From positions 165,204 through 229,203 of the forward strand of contig DFQQ01000023.1 of NCBI GenBank assembly GCA_002377855.1: a stretch of DNA of 64,000 nt, read 5' to 3'. The DNA is from Acidovorax delafieldii (GTDB lineage Bacteria; Pseudomonadota; Gammaproteobacteria; Burkholderiales; Burkholderiaceae_C). The notes beneath the pieces were generated by a model, which ran no database searches, was not told where the DNA came from, and saw only the letters and a program-made list of their open reading frames with translations. The position numbers and the translations under genes were made by a program. Shown here one piece after another: positions 23,604 through 32,095 of the stretch (the first letter of the stretch is position 1; the number at the start of each line of letters is the position of its first letter).

Positions 23604-24398
23604 GTGCGAACCATCACCGTCAACCGCTACGTCACGCCGCTGCGCGAAGGCGGCTCCATGCCCGCCGTGGTCGAAGGCGACGACCTCGGGCTTTACGTGC
23701 TCAAGTTCCGTGGTGCGGGGCAGGGGGTGCGCGCACTCATGGCTGAAATCATCGCTGGCGGCATTGCGCAGGCGCTGGGCCTGCCGATTCCAGAGATCGT
23801 GCTGGCCGAGCTGGACACGGCGCTGGCGCAGACCGAGCCCGACCCCGAAATCCAGGACCTGGTGCGCGCCAGCGGCGGACTGAATGTGGGGCTCGACTAC
23901 CTGTCGGGTGCGCTCAATTTCGATCCCGCCGTGGATGTGGTGACCGAAGACCTTGCCTCGCGCTTGGTATGGTTTGACGCCTTGGTGGGCAACGTGGATC
24001 GCACCGCGCGCAACACCAACTTGCTCATGTGGCACCGCAAGCCATGGCTCATCGACCATGGCGCCTCGCTGACCTTTCACCACGCCTGGAACGGGGCCGT
24101 GGCGCAGCCAGAGAAGCCTTTTGCACCGATCGCAGAGCATGTGCTGCTGGCCCAGGCCCGCGCACTGACCGAGGTAGACGGCGAGCTGGCCGCGCGCCTG
24201 ACGCCCCAGGTGCTGCAGGGCGTTCTGGCCGACGTGCCTGATGCATTTTTAGCCCTGGCGGGCGCTGACCATGCCGATGGGCCACTGGGCGCACCGGCCA
24301 CGCATCGCCAGGCCTACGTCGACTACTTTTGCGCACGCTTGGCGGGCCGCGCCACCTGGGTGAACGCTTTGAAAGGGGCTGTTGATGCACGCGGTTGA
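23604..24398 (+). CDS. HipA-like kinase (HipA_2-type), within the cobalamin operon
   Basis: GTG 23604, preceded by AAAGGGG, gives 264 residues. Kinase-like features are a Gly-poor N-lobe with the ATP-lysine candidate YVLKFRG, the catalytic loop WFDALVGNVDRTARNTNLLM (D...N as in HipA), and the metal-binding LIDHGASLTFHH. It lacks the HipA N-terminal subdomain, so it is the short form found paired with DUF3037. The DUF3037 gene overlaps its 3' end by 14 bp. It sits three bases after cobD, yet no cobalamin role is known for the family. The substrate is unknown; a toxin-antitoxin or regulatory role is possible. Confidence 0.78.
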   Translation: MRTITVNRYVTPLREGGSMPAVVEGDDLGLYVLKFRGAGQGVRALMAEIIAGGIAQALGLPIPEIVLAELDTALAQTEPDPEIQDLVRASGGLNVGLDYLSGALNFDPAVDVVTEDLASRLVWFDALVGNVDRTARNTNLLMWHRKPWLIDHGASLTFHHAWNGAVAQPEKPFAPIAEHVLLAQARALTEVDGELAARLTPQVLQGVLADVPDAFLALAGADHADGPLGAPATHRQAYVDYFCARLAGRATWVNALKGAVDARG

Positions 24399-24771
24399 GG
24401 TGTATGACTACGCCATCGTGCGGGTGGTGCCGCGAGTGGAGCGCGAGGAGTTCATCAACGCCGGGGTCATCCTCTCGTGCCAGCGCAGCGGCTTTTTGCA
24501 GGCGGCCATCGCGCTGGACGAAGCGCGCCTGCTGGCGTTGGACCCCCACGCCGACCTGGACGCCGTGCACCGCCACCTTGCCGCCATCGTGGCCATCTGC
24601 GCGGGCGACGCGGGCTGTGGCCCCATCGCGCAACTGCCCTACCGTTCACGCTTTCACTGGCTCACTGCGCGGCGCAGTTCCATCATCCAGACATCGCCGG
24701 TGCACACCGGCCGCTGCACCGATGCGACAGCGGCGCTCGATCACATCATGGCGCGCATGGTGCGGGGGTGA
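24385..24771 (+). CDS. DUF3037 protein paired with the HipA-like kinase
   Basis: ATG 24385 gives 128 residues. It shows YDYAIVRVVPRVEREEFINA with AGVILSCQ, the conserved N-terminal block of DUF3037, and a C-terminal RRSSIIQTSPVHTG-like stretch. The overlap with the upstream kinase indicates coupled translation, and this pairing recurs in other genomes as far as I know. The function is unknown; it may be a partner or substrate of the kinase. Confidence 0.75.
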   Translation: MHAVEVYDYAIVRVVPRVEREEFINAGVILSCQRSGFLQAAIALDEARLLALDPHADLDAVHRHLAAIVAICAGDAGCGPIAQLPYRSRFHWLTARRSSIIQTSPVHTGRCTDATAALDHIMARMVRG

Positions 24772-24868
24772 CGGCCGCTCGGCCTGAAGCAGCGGGCCGC
24801 ACCCGACTGCGCTGCAGGTCGGCATTTCATGCGGCACGGCTCTGTGCATTCCCAGCTTTTGACCATCT

Positions 24869-26356
24869 ATGAACTTCACTTCCTCGTCCTCCCTGGCCCG
24901 CTGCGTGATGGTGCTCGGCACCACCAGCGGTGCGGGCAAAAGCTGGCTGACCACCGCCCTGTGCCGTTACTACAGCAACCTGGGCCTGAAGGTGGCGCCG
25001 TTCAAGGCGCAGAACATGAGCAACAACGCGCGCGTGGTCGCCAGTGCAATCGGCCACGGGGAAATCGGCTCAGCCCAGTACTTCCAGGCCATGGCCGCCC
25101 GCGCAGAGCCCGATGTGCGCATGAACCCGCTGCTGCTCAAGCCCGAGGCCGACACCCACAGCCAGGTCGTGCTGATGGGGCTGGTCAGCGCCGAGCTCAC
25201 GGCCTTGCCCTGGCGCGGGCGCAGCGCCCTGGTGTGGCCGCAGATTGCCGCCGCGCTCGATGCCCTGCGGGCCGAGAACGACGTGGTCGTCATCGAAGGC
25301 GCAGGCTCGCCTGCCGAGATCAACCTGCACGCCAGTGACATCGTCAACATGCGCGTGGCCCGCCATGTGGGCGCGCGCTGTCTGCTCGTCACCGACATCG
25401 ACCGTGGCGGCGCCTTTGCCCACCTGTACGGCACCTGGGCGCTGTTGCCCGAGGACGAGCGCGCGCTGATCCATGGCTTTGTGCTCAACAAGTTTCGCGG
25501 TGACGCCAGCCTGCTGGCCCCAGCGCCGCAAATGCTGCAAGACCTGACGGGCGTGCCCACCGTGGCCACCATCCCCATGCATTGGCGCCATGGCCTGCCC
25601 GAAGAAGACGGCGTGTTTGACGACCGTACCCTCGCCGCCGGAAGCGTTCACACCACGGTGGCCGTGGTGGCCTACCCGCGCATCAGCAACCTCGACGAGT
25701 TTCAGCCCCTGAAAAACGTGCCCGGCGTGCGCCTGCTATGGGCGCGCAGCCCGGCCGATCTGGGCGGGCTCAAGCCCACCGACTGGGTGGTACTGCCCGG
25801 CTCCAAGGCCACAGCGGCCGACCTGGCCTGGCTGCGGGCCCAGGGTCTGGACCAGGCTATCTCCAGCCATGCGGGGCAGGGCGGCACGGTGCTGGGTGTG
25901 TGTGGCGGACTGCAGATGCTGGGCGAAGCCCTCATCGATACCGCTGGCATCGATGGCAACGCACCCGGTTTGGGTCTGCTGCCCTTGGTCACCACGTTTG
26001 AGGTGGCCAAGACCGTGCAGCGCACGCACACCCGGTTTGGCGTGGTGCAGGGCCCCTGGGCCGCACTGGCGGGGGTGCCCGTGCAGGGCTACGAAATCCA
26101 CCACGGCCGGACGGCCCAGCACCCGGCCATGGCTGCCAAAGGGGACGTAGCCCGCGAGGTCATCCCCGGGATGTGTTGGCAAAACGCGCAAGGCAACGTG
26201 CTGGGCCTGTACCTGCATGGCCTGCTGGAAGACCCTGCTGCCCTGCACGCCCTGTTTGGCGCCCAGGCACCCACCCTCGATTCCGTGTTCGACGGCTTGG
26301 CCGACGGCGTGGCCCGGCACTTCGATCCGGGTGTGCTGGATGCGCTCATCACGTAA
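24869..26356 (+). CDS. cobQ: Cobyric acid synthase
   Basis: The 495-residue enzyme amidates four side chains of adenosylcobyrinic a,c-diamide using glutamine and ATP. The N-terminal P-loop-like GTTSGAGKSWLTTALCRYY and KAQNMSNNARV belong to the dethiobiotin-synthetase-like domain. The C-terminal class I glutaminase-like domain has its nucleophile in GVCGGLQMLGEAL and the His region in YEIHHGRT. It follows the HipA/DUF3037 pair by 97 bp and ends just before the cobalamin riboswitch. Confidence 0.95.
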   Translation: MNFTSSSSLARCVMVLGTTSGAGKSWLTTALCRYYSNLGLKVAPFKAQNMSNNARVVASAIGHGEIGSAQYFQAMAARAEPDVRMNPLLLKPEADTHSQVVLMGLVSAELTALPWRGRSALVWPQIAAALDALRAENDVVVIEGAGSPAEINLHASDIVNMRVARHVGARCLLVTDIDRGGAFAHLYGTWALLPEDERALIHGFVLNKFRGDASLLAPAPQMLQDLTGVPTVATIPMHWRHGLPEEDGVFDDRTLAAGSVHTTVAVVAYPRISNLDEFQPLKNVPGVRLLWARSPADLGGLKPTDWVVLPGSKATAADLAWLRAQGLDQAISSHAGQGGTVLGVCGGLQMLGEALIDTAGIDGNAPGLGLLPLVTTFEVAKTVQRTHTRFGVVQGPWAALAGVPVQGYEIHHGRTAQHPAMAAKGDVAREVIPGMCWQNAQGNVLGLYLHGLLEDPAALHALFGAQAPTLDSVFDGLADGVARHFDPGVLDALIT

Positions 26357-26392
26357 GAAATACGCGGTTCACCGGCTGCTATCATCCCGCCC

Positions 26393-26556
26393 CTCAGGTG
26401 CCCGCTGCTGTAAAGCAAAGGGAGAATCGGGAAGGCGGTGCAACTCCGCCGCGTGCCCAACGCTGTAAGGACGATGACCCCTGCTTAATGCCACTGGCCG
26501 CCAAGGTCGGGAAGGCGCGGGGGCCAAATGACTCCAAGCCAGAAGACCGGCCTGAG
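26393..26556 (+). promoter_or_regulatory. Cobalamin riboswitch upstream of bluB
   Basis: The closing stem CTCAGG (26393-26398) pairs with CCTGAG (26551-26556). Inside are the conserved blocks GGGAA near 26429, GGTGCAACTCCGCC, the GCTGTAAGG segment, GCCACTGG, GGGAAGGCG, and the B12 box AGCCAGAAGACCGGCC near 26537. All are in the usual order. It would lower expression of bluB and cobT when adenosylcobalamin is plentiful. It begins 37 bp after the cobQ stop. Confidence 0.95.
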
Positions 26557-26615
26557 CCATTTTTGGCGCTGCAAGGCCGGGCAGCGCTGTCACTATTCAA
26601 GCACAGGGGACTGCC

Positions 26616-27377
26616 ATGAATACCAGCGCAGTGGCGCAAGCCACGCCCAGCGTTCACGCCTTCACGCAACAAGCGCGCGACGCCATTTACCACGCCATCT
26701 TTTCACGCCGCGACGTGCGCGGGCAGTTTTTGCCCACGCCGGTGCCTGATGAGGTTCTGAGCCGCATCCTCACCGCAGCGCATTACGCGCCCTCTGTGGG
26801 CTTCATGCAGCCCTGGAACTTCCTCGTGGTTCGTTCGCCCGAGACCAAGCGCCGCGTGCAGGGTGCCTTCGCCAAGGCCCACGCCGAAGCGGCTGATATG
26901 TTCGAGGGCGACAAGCGCGCCACCTACCAAAAACTCAAGCTCGAAGGCATCGTCGAGTCGCCCGTCGGCCTGTGCATCACCTGCGACCGCGAGCGCACGG
27001 GCCCTGTGGTGGTGGGGCGCACCCACATGAAAACCATGGACCTGTACAGCAGCGTCTGCGCCGTGCAAAACCTGTGGCTGGCTGCGCGCGCCGAAGGGCT
27101 GGGCGTGGGCTGGGTCAGCATCTTCCACCAGGCCGATCTGCAAGCGGCACTGGGCATCCCCAAGGGCATCACCCCCATCGCCTACTTGTGCGTGGGCTAC
27201 GTGAGCCACTTCCACGCCAAGCCTGAACTGGAAACCGCCGGCTGGTTGCCGCGCCTGCCCATCGAAGACCTGGTGTATTTCGACCAATGGGGCCAGCGCG
27301 ACGACCAGCAGCCGCTTGTCGCCCACCTGCAGCGCGACCAGGCTGCCGCCCAGCGCGGGCGCGAGGCCATCGCCTGA
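26616..27377 (+). CDS. bluB: 5,6-dimethylbenzimidazole synthase
   Basis: The 253-residue flavoenzyme of the nitroreductase fold cannibalises FMNH2 to make the lower ligand of B12. BluB-specific features are FSRRDVRGQFLPTPVPDE near residue 30, HYAPSVGFMQPWNFLVV, and the loop VGRTHMKTMDLYSSVCAVQN with GVGWVSIF. It lies under the cobalamin riboswitch and is followed by cobT, the enzyme that activates its product. Confidence 0.93.
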   Translation: MNTSAVAQATPSVHAFTQQARDAIYHAIFSRRDVRGQFLPTPVPDEVLSRILTAAHYAPSVGFMQPWNFLVVRSPETKRRVQGAFAKAHAEAADMFEGDKRATYQKLKLEGIVESPVGLCITCDRERTGPVVVGRTHMKTMDLYSSVCAVQNLWLAARAEGLGVGWVSIFHQADLQAALGIPKGITPIAYLCVGYVSHFHAKPELETAGWLPRLPIEDLVYFDQWGQRDDQQPLVAHLQRDQAAAQRGREAIA

Positions 27378-27470
27378 CCCTGCCGTCGCGCGCCTGCCGG
27401 GCGCGCACCGCCGTTGATCGCGCGGGCCTGCATGTACGGGCCGCGCTTCCCTCTTAAAAGTTGAAAAGCC

Positions 27471-28529
27471 ATGAATAACCAACTGCCCCTTGTTGCCGAC
27501 ATCACCGACCCGCAGCTCACCCAAGCCCTGCAACACAAGCTGGACCACAAGACCAAACCCCTGGGCTCGCTGGGCCGCCTGGAACAGCTCGCGCTGCGCC
27601 TGGGCCAGATCCAGGGCACCGCATCGCCCGAGTTGCAGCTGCCGCAAATGGTCGTCTTCGCGGGCGACCACGGCCTGGCCGCGCGTGGGGTGTCGGCCTT
27701 CCCGAGCGACGTGACCTGGCAGATGGTGGAAAACTTCATCGCGGGCGGCGCTGCCGTCAGCGTGCTGGCGCGCCAGCACGACCTGGCGCTCACGGTGGTG
27801 GACTGCGGCGTGGCCCGCGACATCGCCCCGCGCGACGCCGCACCCGGCCAGCCGTGCCTGCTGCTGCGCAAGGTGGCCCCCGGCACCCAGGATGCCAGCC
27901 AAGGCCCGGCCATGAGTGCCGAGCAATGCGCCCAGGCGCTGGCCAACGGTATCGAGCTGGTGCGCGAGCTGCCCGGCAACGTACTGCTGCTGGGCGAAAT
28001 GGGCATCGCCAACACCTCGGTCGCCTCGCTGCTGCTGGCGCGCCTGTGCGGCCTTTCACTGGCCGAATGCACCGGCGCGGGTACCGGGCTGGACGCTGCA
28101 GGCATCGCCCACAAGCGCACCGTGCTGCAGCAGGCGCTGGACGCCAACGCCGCTGCCATCGCACCACTCGATGCCCTGGCCGCGCTGGGCGGCTACGAAG
28201 TCGCCACCATGGTCGGCGCCGTGCTGCAGGCCGCCGCCGAGCGCCGCGTGATCGTGGTCGATGGCTTCATCACCAGCGCCGCCGTGCTGGTGGCCAGCCG
28301 CATGCAGCCCCTGGTGCTGCAACGCTGCGTGTTTGCCCACCGCTCGGGCGAACGCGGTCACCAGCTCATGCTGGCGCAACTGCAGGCCGAGCCGCTGCTG
28401 GACTTGGGTCTGCGCCTGGGCGAAGGCTCTGGCGCCGCGCTGGCTTGGCCACTGTTGCAGTCCGCTTGCGCCATCCTGCATGAGATGGCGAGCTTTGAGT
28501 CGGCCGGGGTAGATGGACAGGCGAAGTGA
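27471..28529 (+). CDS. cobT: Nicotinate-nucleotide--dimethylbenzimidazole phosphoribosyltransferase
   Basis: The 352-residue protein converts dimethylbenzimidazole and nicotinate mononucleotide to alpha-ribazole phosphate. Family motifs are KTKPLGSLGRLEQLALRLG, VVFAGDHGLAARGVSAFP, GEMGIANTSVASLLLARLCG, CTGAGTGLDAAGIAHKR and LDLGLRLGEGSGAALAWPLL. The catalytic Glu lies in the last of these blocks. A broken copy of the 3' end reappears at 29592. I see no cobS, cobU or alpha-ribazole phosphatase gene nearby. Confidence 0.95.
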   Translation: MNNQLPLVADITDPQLTQALQHKLDHKTKPLGSLGRLEQLALRLGQIQGTASPELQLPQMVVFAGDHGLAARGVSAFPSDVTWQMVENFIAGGAAVSVLARQHDLALTVVDCGVARDIAPRDAAPGQPCLLLRKVAPGTQDASQGPAMSAEQCAQALANGIELVRELPGNVLLLGEMGIANTSVASLLLARLCGLSLAECTGAGTGLDAAGIAHKRTVLQQALDANAAAIAPLDALAALGGYEVATMVGAVLQAAAERRVIVVDGFITSAAVLVASRMQPLVLQRCVFAHRSGERGHQLMLAQLQAEPLLDLGLRLGEGSGAALAWPLLQSACAILHEMASFESAGVDGQAK

Positions 28530-28548
28530 GCGGCCTGCCATGCAGGTG

Positions 28549-28616
28549 TTTTGGTCTTTTGGGTCTGTAGCGCCTGCAGAAAAAGCGCTGATAGCTCCTG
28601 AAACGATAGCAAAAAC
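28549..28616 (+). repeat. Dispersed ~57-bp repeat, copy 3
   Basis: This copy has TAGCGCC, AAAGCGC, GATAGCT and GATAGCAAAA in the consensus order, 20 bp after the cobT stop. A 27-codon reading frame begins at ATG 28617, right after it. Confidence 0.65.
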
Positions 28617-28696
28617 ATGCCGTTCGAAGTAGTTTTGTGGAATGAACTCGGCGTGCGTGGCCTGCGCCACAGCACCCGCCTGTTGGCGCACCGCCC

Positions 28697-29590
28697 ATGA
28701 AAGCCCGCCGTTGTGCATGGATCGCCCTGGCTGCACTCGTCAGCGCAGCCGCTGCCCTGTGGGCTGCAGGGGCGTGGCTGAGCCAGCCCGCGCGGCGGGC
28801 CATCGGCGCGGCGCCGTCAGACTTTGCGGCGCAGGTGGTGCGCATACCCGTTCCCTCCGCACCAAGCGGGCAGTTTATGGCCGGGTGGTTCAAGCCTGGG
28901 CCGCCCCAAGGTGGCGCGGTGCTGCTGCTCCATGGGGTGCGTGCAGACCGCACGCAGATGCTGGCCCGAGCGCGCTTCCTGGCCGCTGCGGGTTACGCCA
29001 CGCTGTTGATCGACTTGCCCGCGCACGGCGAAAGCACGGGCGAGCACATCACCTTTGGCGCACGCGAGGCCGAGGGGGTGAAGGCAGCGCTGAAGTTCCT
29101 GCGGGCCCGGGTGCCGGGTGAGCGAGTTGCGGTCATCGGGGTATCGCTGGGGGCTGCATCCACCGTGCTGGCGCTACCCCAGCCCGAGCCTGATGCGCTG
29201 GTGCTGGAATCCATGTTCCCATCCATCGACGAGGCTGTGGCGAATCGGTTGGTTGGCGTTCTGGGCCCGGCGGGGTCTTACTTGGCGCCGCTGCTGCTGG
29301 AGCAACTGCCGGTGCGGCTCGGCGTGCGCACTGCCCAGTTGCGCCCACTGGAGCAGCTGGCGCATTGGCATGCACCGGTCCTGATCGCCTCTGGCTCCGA
29401 AGACCGGCATACGACCTGGGCAGAGACGGAGCGCCTGTTCGCCGCTTCGCCGGCGCCCAAAGAGCTGTGGAAGGTGCAGGGCGCTGCCCATGTCGATCTG
29501 CACGCTTTTGCGCCCGATCTGTACCAACAGCGGGTGCTGCAGTTTCTGGCGAAGCACATGCGTGGGGCACGATCCGCACCCCAGAGCTGA
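28697..29590 (+). CDS. Alpha/beta hydrolase, membrane-anchored or exported
   Basis: The 297-residue protein opens with a hydrophobic N-terminal segment (ALAALVSAAAALWAAGAWL). The fold follows: oxyanion region LLLHGVRADRTQM, DLPAHGEST, nucleophile elbow GVSLGAAS (Ser near residue 148), an acid in SGSEDRHT and the His in GAAHVDLHAF. The substrate is not predictable. A small frame (27 codons from ATG 28617) ends in ATGA over this start and could couple translation. It lies between cobT and the broken cobT copy, so it may have been inserted or left by a duplication. Confidence 0.85.
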   Translation: MKARRCAWIALAALVSAAAALWAAGAWLSQPARRAIGAAPSDFAAQVVRIPVPSAPSGQFMAGWFKPGPPQGGAVLLLHGVRADRTQMLARARFLAAAGYATLLIDLPAHGESTGEHITFGAREAEGVKAALKFLRARVPGERVAVIGVSLGAASTVLALPQPEPDALVLESMFPSIDEAVANRLVGVLGPAGSYLAPLLLEQLPVRLGVRTAQLRPLEQLAHWHAPVLIASGSEDRHTTWAETERLFAASPAPKELWKVQGAAHVDLHAFAPDLYQQRVLQFLAKHMRGARSAPQS

Positions 29591-29591
29591 G

Positions 29592-29720
29592 CGTTGCGTT
29601 TAGGCGATCAGGAGGGGTACCGACATGGTGGGAACCCCGCGCTGGCTTGGCTCCTGCTGCAACCGGCCTGCGCCATCTTGCGGAGATGGCCGGCTTTGAG
29701 GTCGCGCGCGTAGACGTCGC
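29592..29720 (+). pseudogene. Broken second copy of the cobT 3' end
   Basis: The segment 29635-29700 aligns with cobT 28433-28499. Shared runs are CGCGCTGGCTTGG, TGCGCCATC, GAGATGG and GCTTTGAG. Translation reads PALAWLLLQPACAIL, then after a one-base deletion EMAGFEVARVD, against AALAWPLLQSACAILHEMASFE in cobT. Upstream LRLGDQ also matches LRLGEG. The fragment has no start and cannot make a protein. It is a relic of tandem duplication or of an earlier cobT. Confidence 0.7.
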
Positions 29721-29828
29721 CCTCAAAGGACGGCGCTGCCCAGTGCAAGCAACTGAGGAATTTGGCGTATGGCCAACCTACTGAGCATCGTGTTGAGTGG
29801 GGTGGTGCCTACACGCCATTTGGGAGCG

Positions 29829-29889
29829 ATTTGGTCTGCTAGCGCTTTCCTGTAAAGCGCGAGATGCTATTAAATAGTGAGCAAAAAAT
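29829..29889 (+). repeat. Dispersed ~57-bp repeat, copy 4
   Basis: The copy reads CTAGCGCTTT, AAAGCGCGAGATGCTATTAA and GCAAAA in the consensus order. It abuts the terminator of the Bug gene. Confidence 0.65.
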
Positions 29890-29920
29890 GAAAAAGCCGC
29901 CTTCGAAAGAAAGCGGCTTT
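29889..29920 (-). terminator. Rho-independent terminator of the Bug/cat operon
   Basis: AAAGCCGC (29893-29900) pairs with GCGGCTTT (29913-29920). Read leftward the stem is followed by TTTTTCATTTTTT. It lies 37 bp after the stop of the last leftward gene. Confidence 0.85.
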
Positions 29921-29956
29921 CCTGATCATTGCCGCAGGGGCAGCGATGCCAGAAGG

Positions 29957-30943
29957 TCAGTCCAGCGTTGCGCCAGAGGTCTTCACGCGCTCGCCCTGCA
30001 CCTTGAGATCGCGGGCCAGGAAGGCCTTGTATTCGGCAGGGGTAGAGGCCACTGCCACGTACGAGTAGGCGTCCACGTTGGCCTTGCGGAACTCGGGGTC
30101 CATCAGGATGCGGCGCACATCGGCGGCGATTTTTTCCACAATGGCTGTGGGCGTACCAGCAGGGGCGACGAGGCCGATGTTGAACACGGCGTCAATGTCC
30201 TTCACGCCAGCTTCCTTGAACGTAGGCACATCAGGCAGGGCCAGGCTGCGCGCCTCCGACGAAACCGCCAGCGCCTTGAGCTTGCCGGACTTGACGTGCT
30301 GCTCGATCACCGACACACCCAGAACGGCCGAGTCGATCTGGCCGGAGATGACTTCCGGGATCAGCGGCGCGGCGCCCTTGTAGGGTACGTGCACCATTTC
30401 CAGGCCTTCTTGTTTGGCGAACATGGCCAGGGGCAGGTGGACGATGCCGCCCGCGCCGGAGGACCCATAGGTCAGCGGCGTGCCCTTGGCGTTTTTGGCC
30501 AGTTCGATGAATTCCTTCAGGGTGTTGGCCCTGGAGGCCTTGGGCACGAAGAACACCATGGGCACGCTGATGAGGCGCGAGATGGGGGTGAAGTCCTTCT
30601 CGGGGTTGTACGGCAGCTTCTTGTACAGGTGCGGGTTCATGGTGAGCGCGGCCTCGGTGGCAGCGAACAGCGTGTAACCGTCTGCGGGGCTCTTGGCCAC
30701 GAATTCGGCACCGATGATTTCATTGGCGCCGGTTTTGTTGACCACCAGCACCGACTGGCCCCATTCCTTGCCCAGGCGGGTGGCCAGCACGCGCGAGAGA
30801 TTGTCCACCGGGCCGCCGGGGGCGTAGGGCACGACGATGCTCACGGGTTTGGTGGGGAAGGCCGGAGCCTGGGCGTGGGCCCAGGGCAGCGCGAGGGTGG
30901 CGGCCAGCGACAGGGCCAAGTGGGCAAGGGTGCGTTTTTTCAT
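29957..30943 (-). CDS. Bug/TctC-type periplasmic solute-binding protein
   Basis: ATG 30943 gives 328 residues with a signal peptide (LAHLALSLAATLALPWAHA). The Bug fold landmarks are IVVPYAPGGPVDNLSRVLA, GADGYTLFAATEA-like block SPADGYTL, PYNPEKDFTPISRL, LTYGSSGAGGIVHLP, VPYKGAAPLIPEVISG and VPTFKEAGV. Bug proteins are very abundant in Burkholderiales and bind small carboxylates. With catC and catB in the same direction, an aromatic acid or muconate-type ligand is plausible but unproven. Confidence 0.9.
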   Translation of the reverse strand: MKKRTLAHLALSLAATLALPWAHAQAPAFPTKPVSIVVPYAPGGPVDNLSRVLATRLGKEWGQSVLVVNKTGANEIIGAEFVAKSPADGYTLFAATEAALTMNPHLYKKLPYNPEKDFTPISRLISVPMVFFVPKASRANTLKEFIELAKNAKGTPLTYGSSGAGGIVHLPLAMFAKQEGLEMVHVPYKGAAPLIPEVISGQIDSAVLGVSVIEQHVKSGKLKALAVSSEARSLALPDVPTFKEAGVKDIDAVFNIGLVAPAGTPTAIVEKIAADVRRILMDPEFRKANVDAYSYVAVASTPAEYKAFLARDLKVQGERVKTSGATLD

Positions 30944-31064
30944 GATGAGAGGAGGGTGCAGAAAAGGAAATCGAAGGCTATGGCTAGCGCACAGGCGCGC
31001 CGCACCGGCACCCCGCTGTGGGGGTGCATGGCGCACGCAGCCCGCCAGCAGCGGGTAGGGCGAA

Positions 31065-32054
31065 TCAGTCGAGCTTGATGCCGCGTTCCTGGATCAGCTT
31101 GGTCCAGCGTTCGCTTTCGCGTGCCAGGTGCTGTGCCATTTCTTCGGGCGTGGAGCCCACGGGTTCGGCGCCGATGGTTTCAAAGCGCTTGACCACGTCG
31201 GGGTCTTTCATAGCTTCGAGCAAGGCAGTGTTGACCTTGGCCACGATTTCCTTGGGCGTGGCAGCGGGCATGAATACGGCGAACCAGGGCGAGACTTCGT
31301 AGCCGGGCAGGCCCGCTTCGGCCAGCGTAGGCACATTGGGCAAGGTCTTGGAGCGCTTGGCAGTCGTCACGCCCAGGGCACGCAGCTTGCCCGATTCAAT
31401 GTGCGGGCGGGCCGACGTGATGCTGTCGAACATGTAGTTGACCTGGCCGCCCAGCAGGTCGGACACGGCCGGGCCGCTGCCCTTGTAGGGCACGTGCAGC
31501 ATGTCCACCTGCGCTAGCGAGGTGAACACTTCGCCCGCCAGGTGGATGGAGGTGCCGTTGCCGGCCGAGGCATAGGTGAGCTTGCCGGGCGTCTTGCGCG
31601 CGGAGGCAATCACGTCCTTGGAGGTCTTCACGTCGGGCTGGGTGGCGTTGGTCACCAGCACGTTGGGCACCACGGCCAACAGGCTCACCGGGGCAAAGTC
31701 CTTGATGGGGTCGTAACTCAGCTTGCCGTACAACGGCTTGTTGGTGGCCATGCCGATGGAAGTGATCATCAGCGTGTAGCCATCACCCGGCTGCTTGGCC
31801 ACAAAGTCGGCACCAATGTTGCCGCCCGCGCCGGGCTTGTTCTCGATGACGAAGGGCTGGCCCAGCGTCTTGCCGGCCTTCTCACCCAACGTGCGCGCAA
31901 TGGCGTCCATAGCGCCGCCTGGAGGGAAGGGCACCACCCAGCGGATGGGCTTGCTGGGCCAGGAGGCGGCCGGTGCCTGGGCATGGGCTGTAGGCAGGGT
32001 GGTCGAGGCCAGTGCGCAGGCCAGCAGCGCCAGCGTCTGTCGTTTCGTCATCAT
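31065..32054 (-). CDS. Second Bug/TctC-type periplasmic solute-binding protein
   Basis: The 329-residue paralogue of the downstream gene has signal peptide LLACALASTTLPTAHA. It then shows WVVPFPPGGAMDAIARTLG, ENKPGAGGNIGADFVA, LTYASAGNGTSIHLAGEVF, VPYKGSGPAVSDLLGGQVNY and VPTLAEAGLPGYEV. The two Bug genes are diverged, not a recent duplication. It is separated from catC by a large inverted repeat (32096-32207). Confidence 0.9.
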   Translation of the reverse strand: MMTKRQTLALLACALASTTLPTAHAQAPAASWPSKPIRWVVPFPPGGAMDAIARTLGEKAGKTLGQPFVIENKPGAGGNIGADFVAKQPGDGYTLMITSIGMATNKPLYGKLSYDPIKDFAPVSLLAVVPNVLVTNATQPDVKTSKDVIASARKTPGKLTYASAGNGTSIHLAGEVFTSLAQVDMLHVPYKGSGPAVSDLLGGQVNYMFDSITSARPHIESGKLRALGVTTAKRSKTLPNVPTLAEAGLPGYEVSPWFAVFMPAATPKEIVAKVNTALLEAMKDPDVVKRFETIGAEPVGSTPEEMAQHLARESERWTKLIQERGIKLD

Positions 32055-32095
32055 GGTCTTGTCTCTTTATGGTGGGGTGGCGGGTACGGCAGGGC

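Noticed and set aside
28617..28700. 27-codon gene upstream of the alpha/beta hydrolase
   Set aside because: It overlaps the hydrolase start by ATGA but has no recognisable family or clear ribosome-binding site; kept only as a possible leader peptide.
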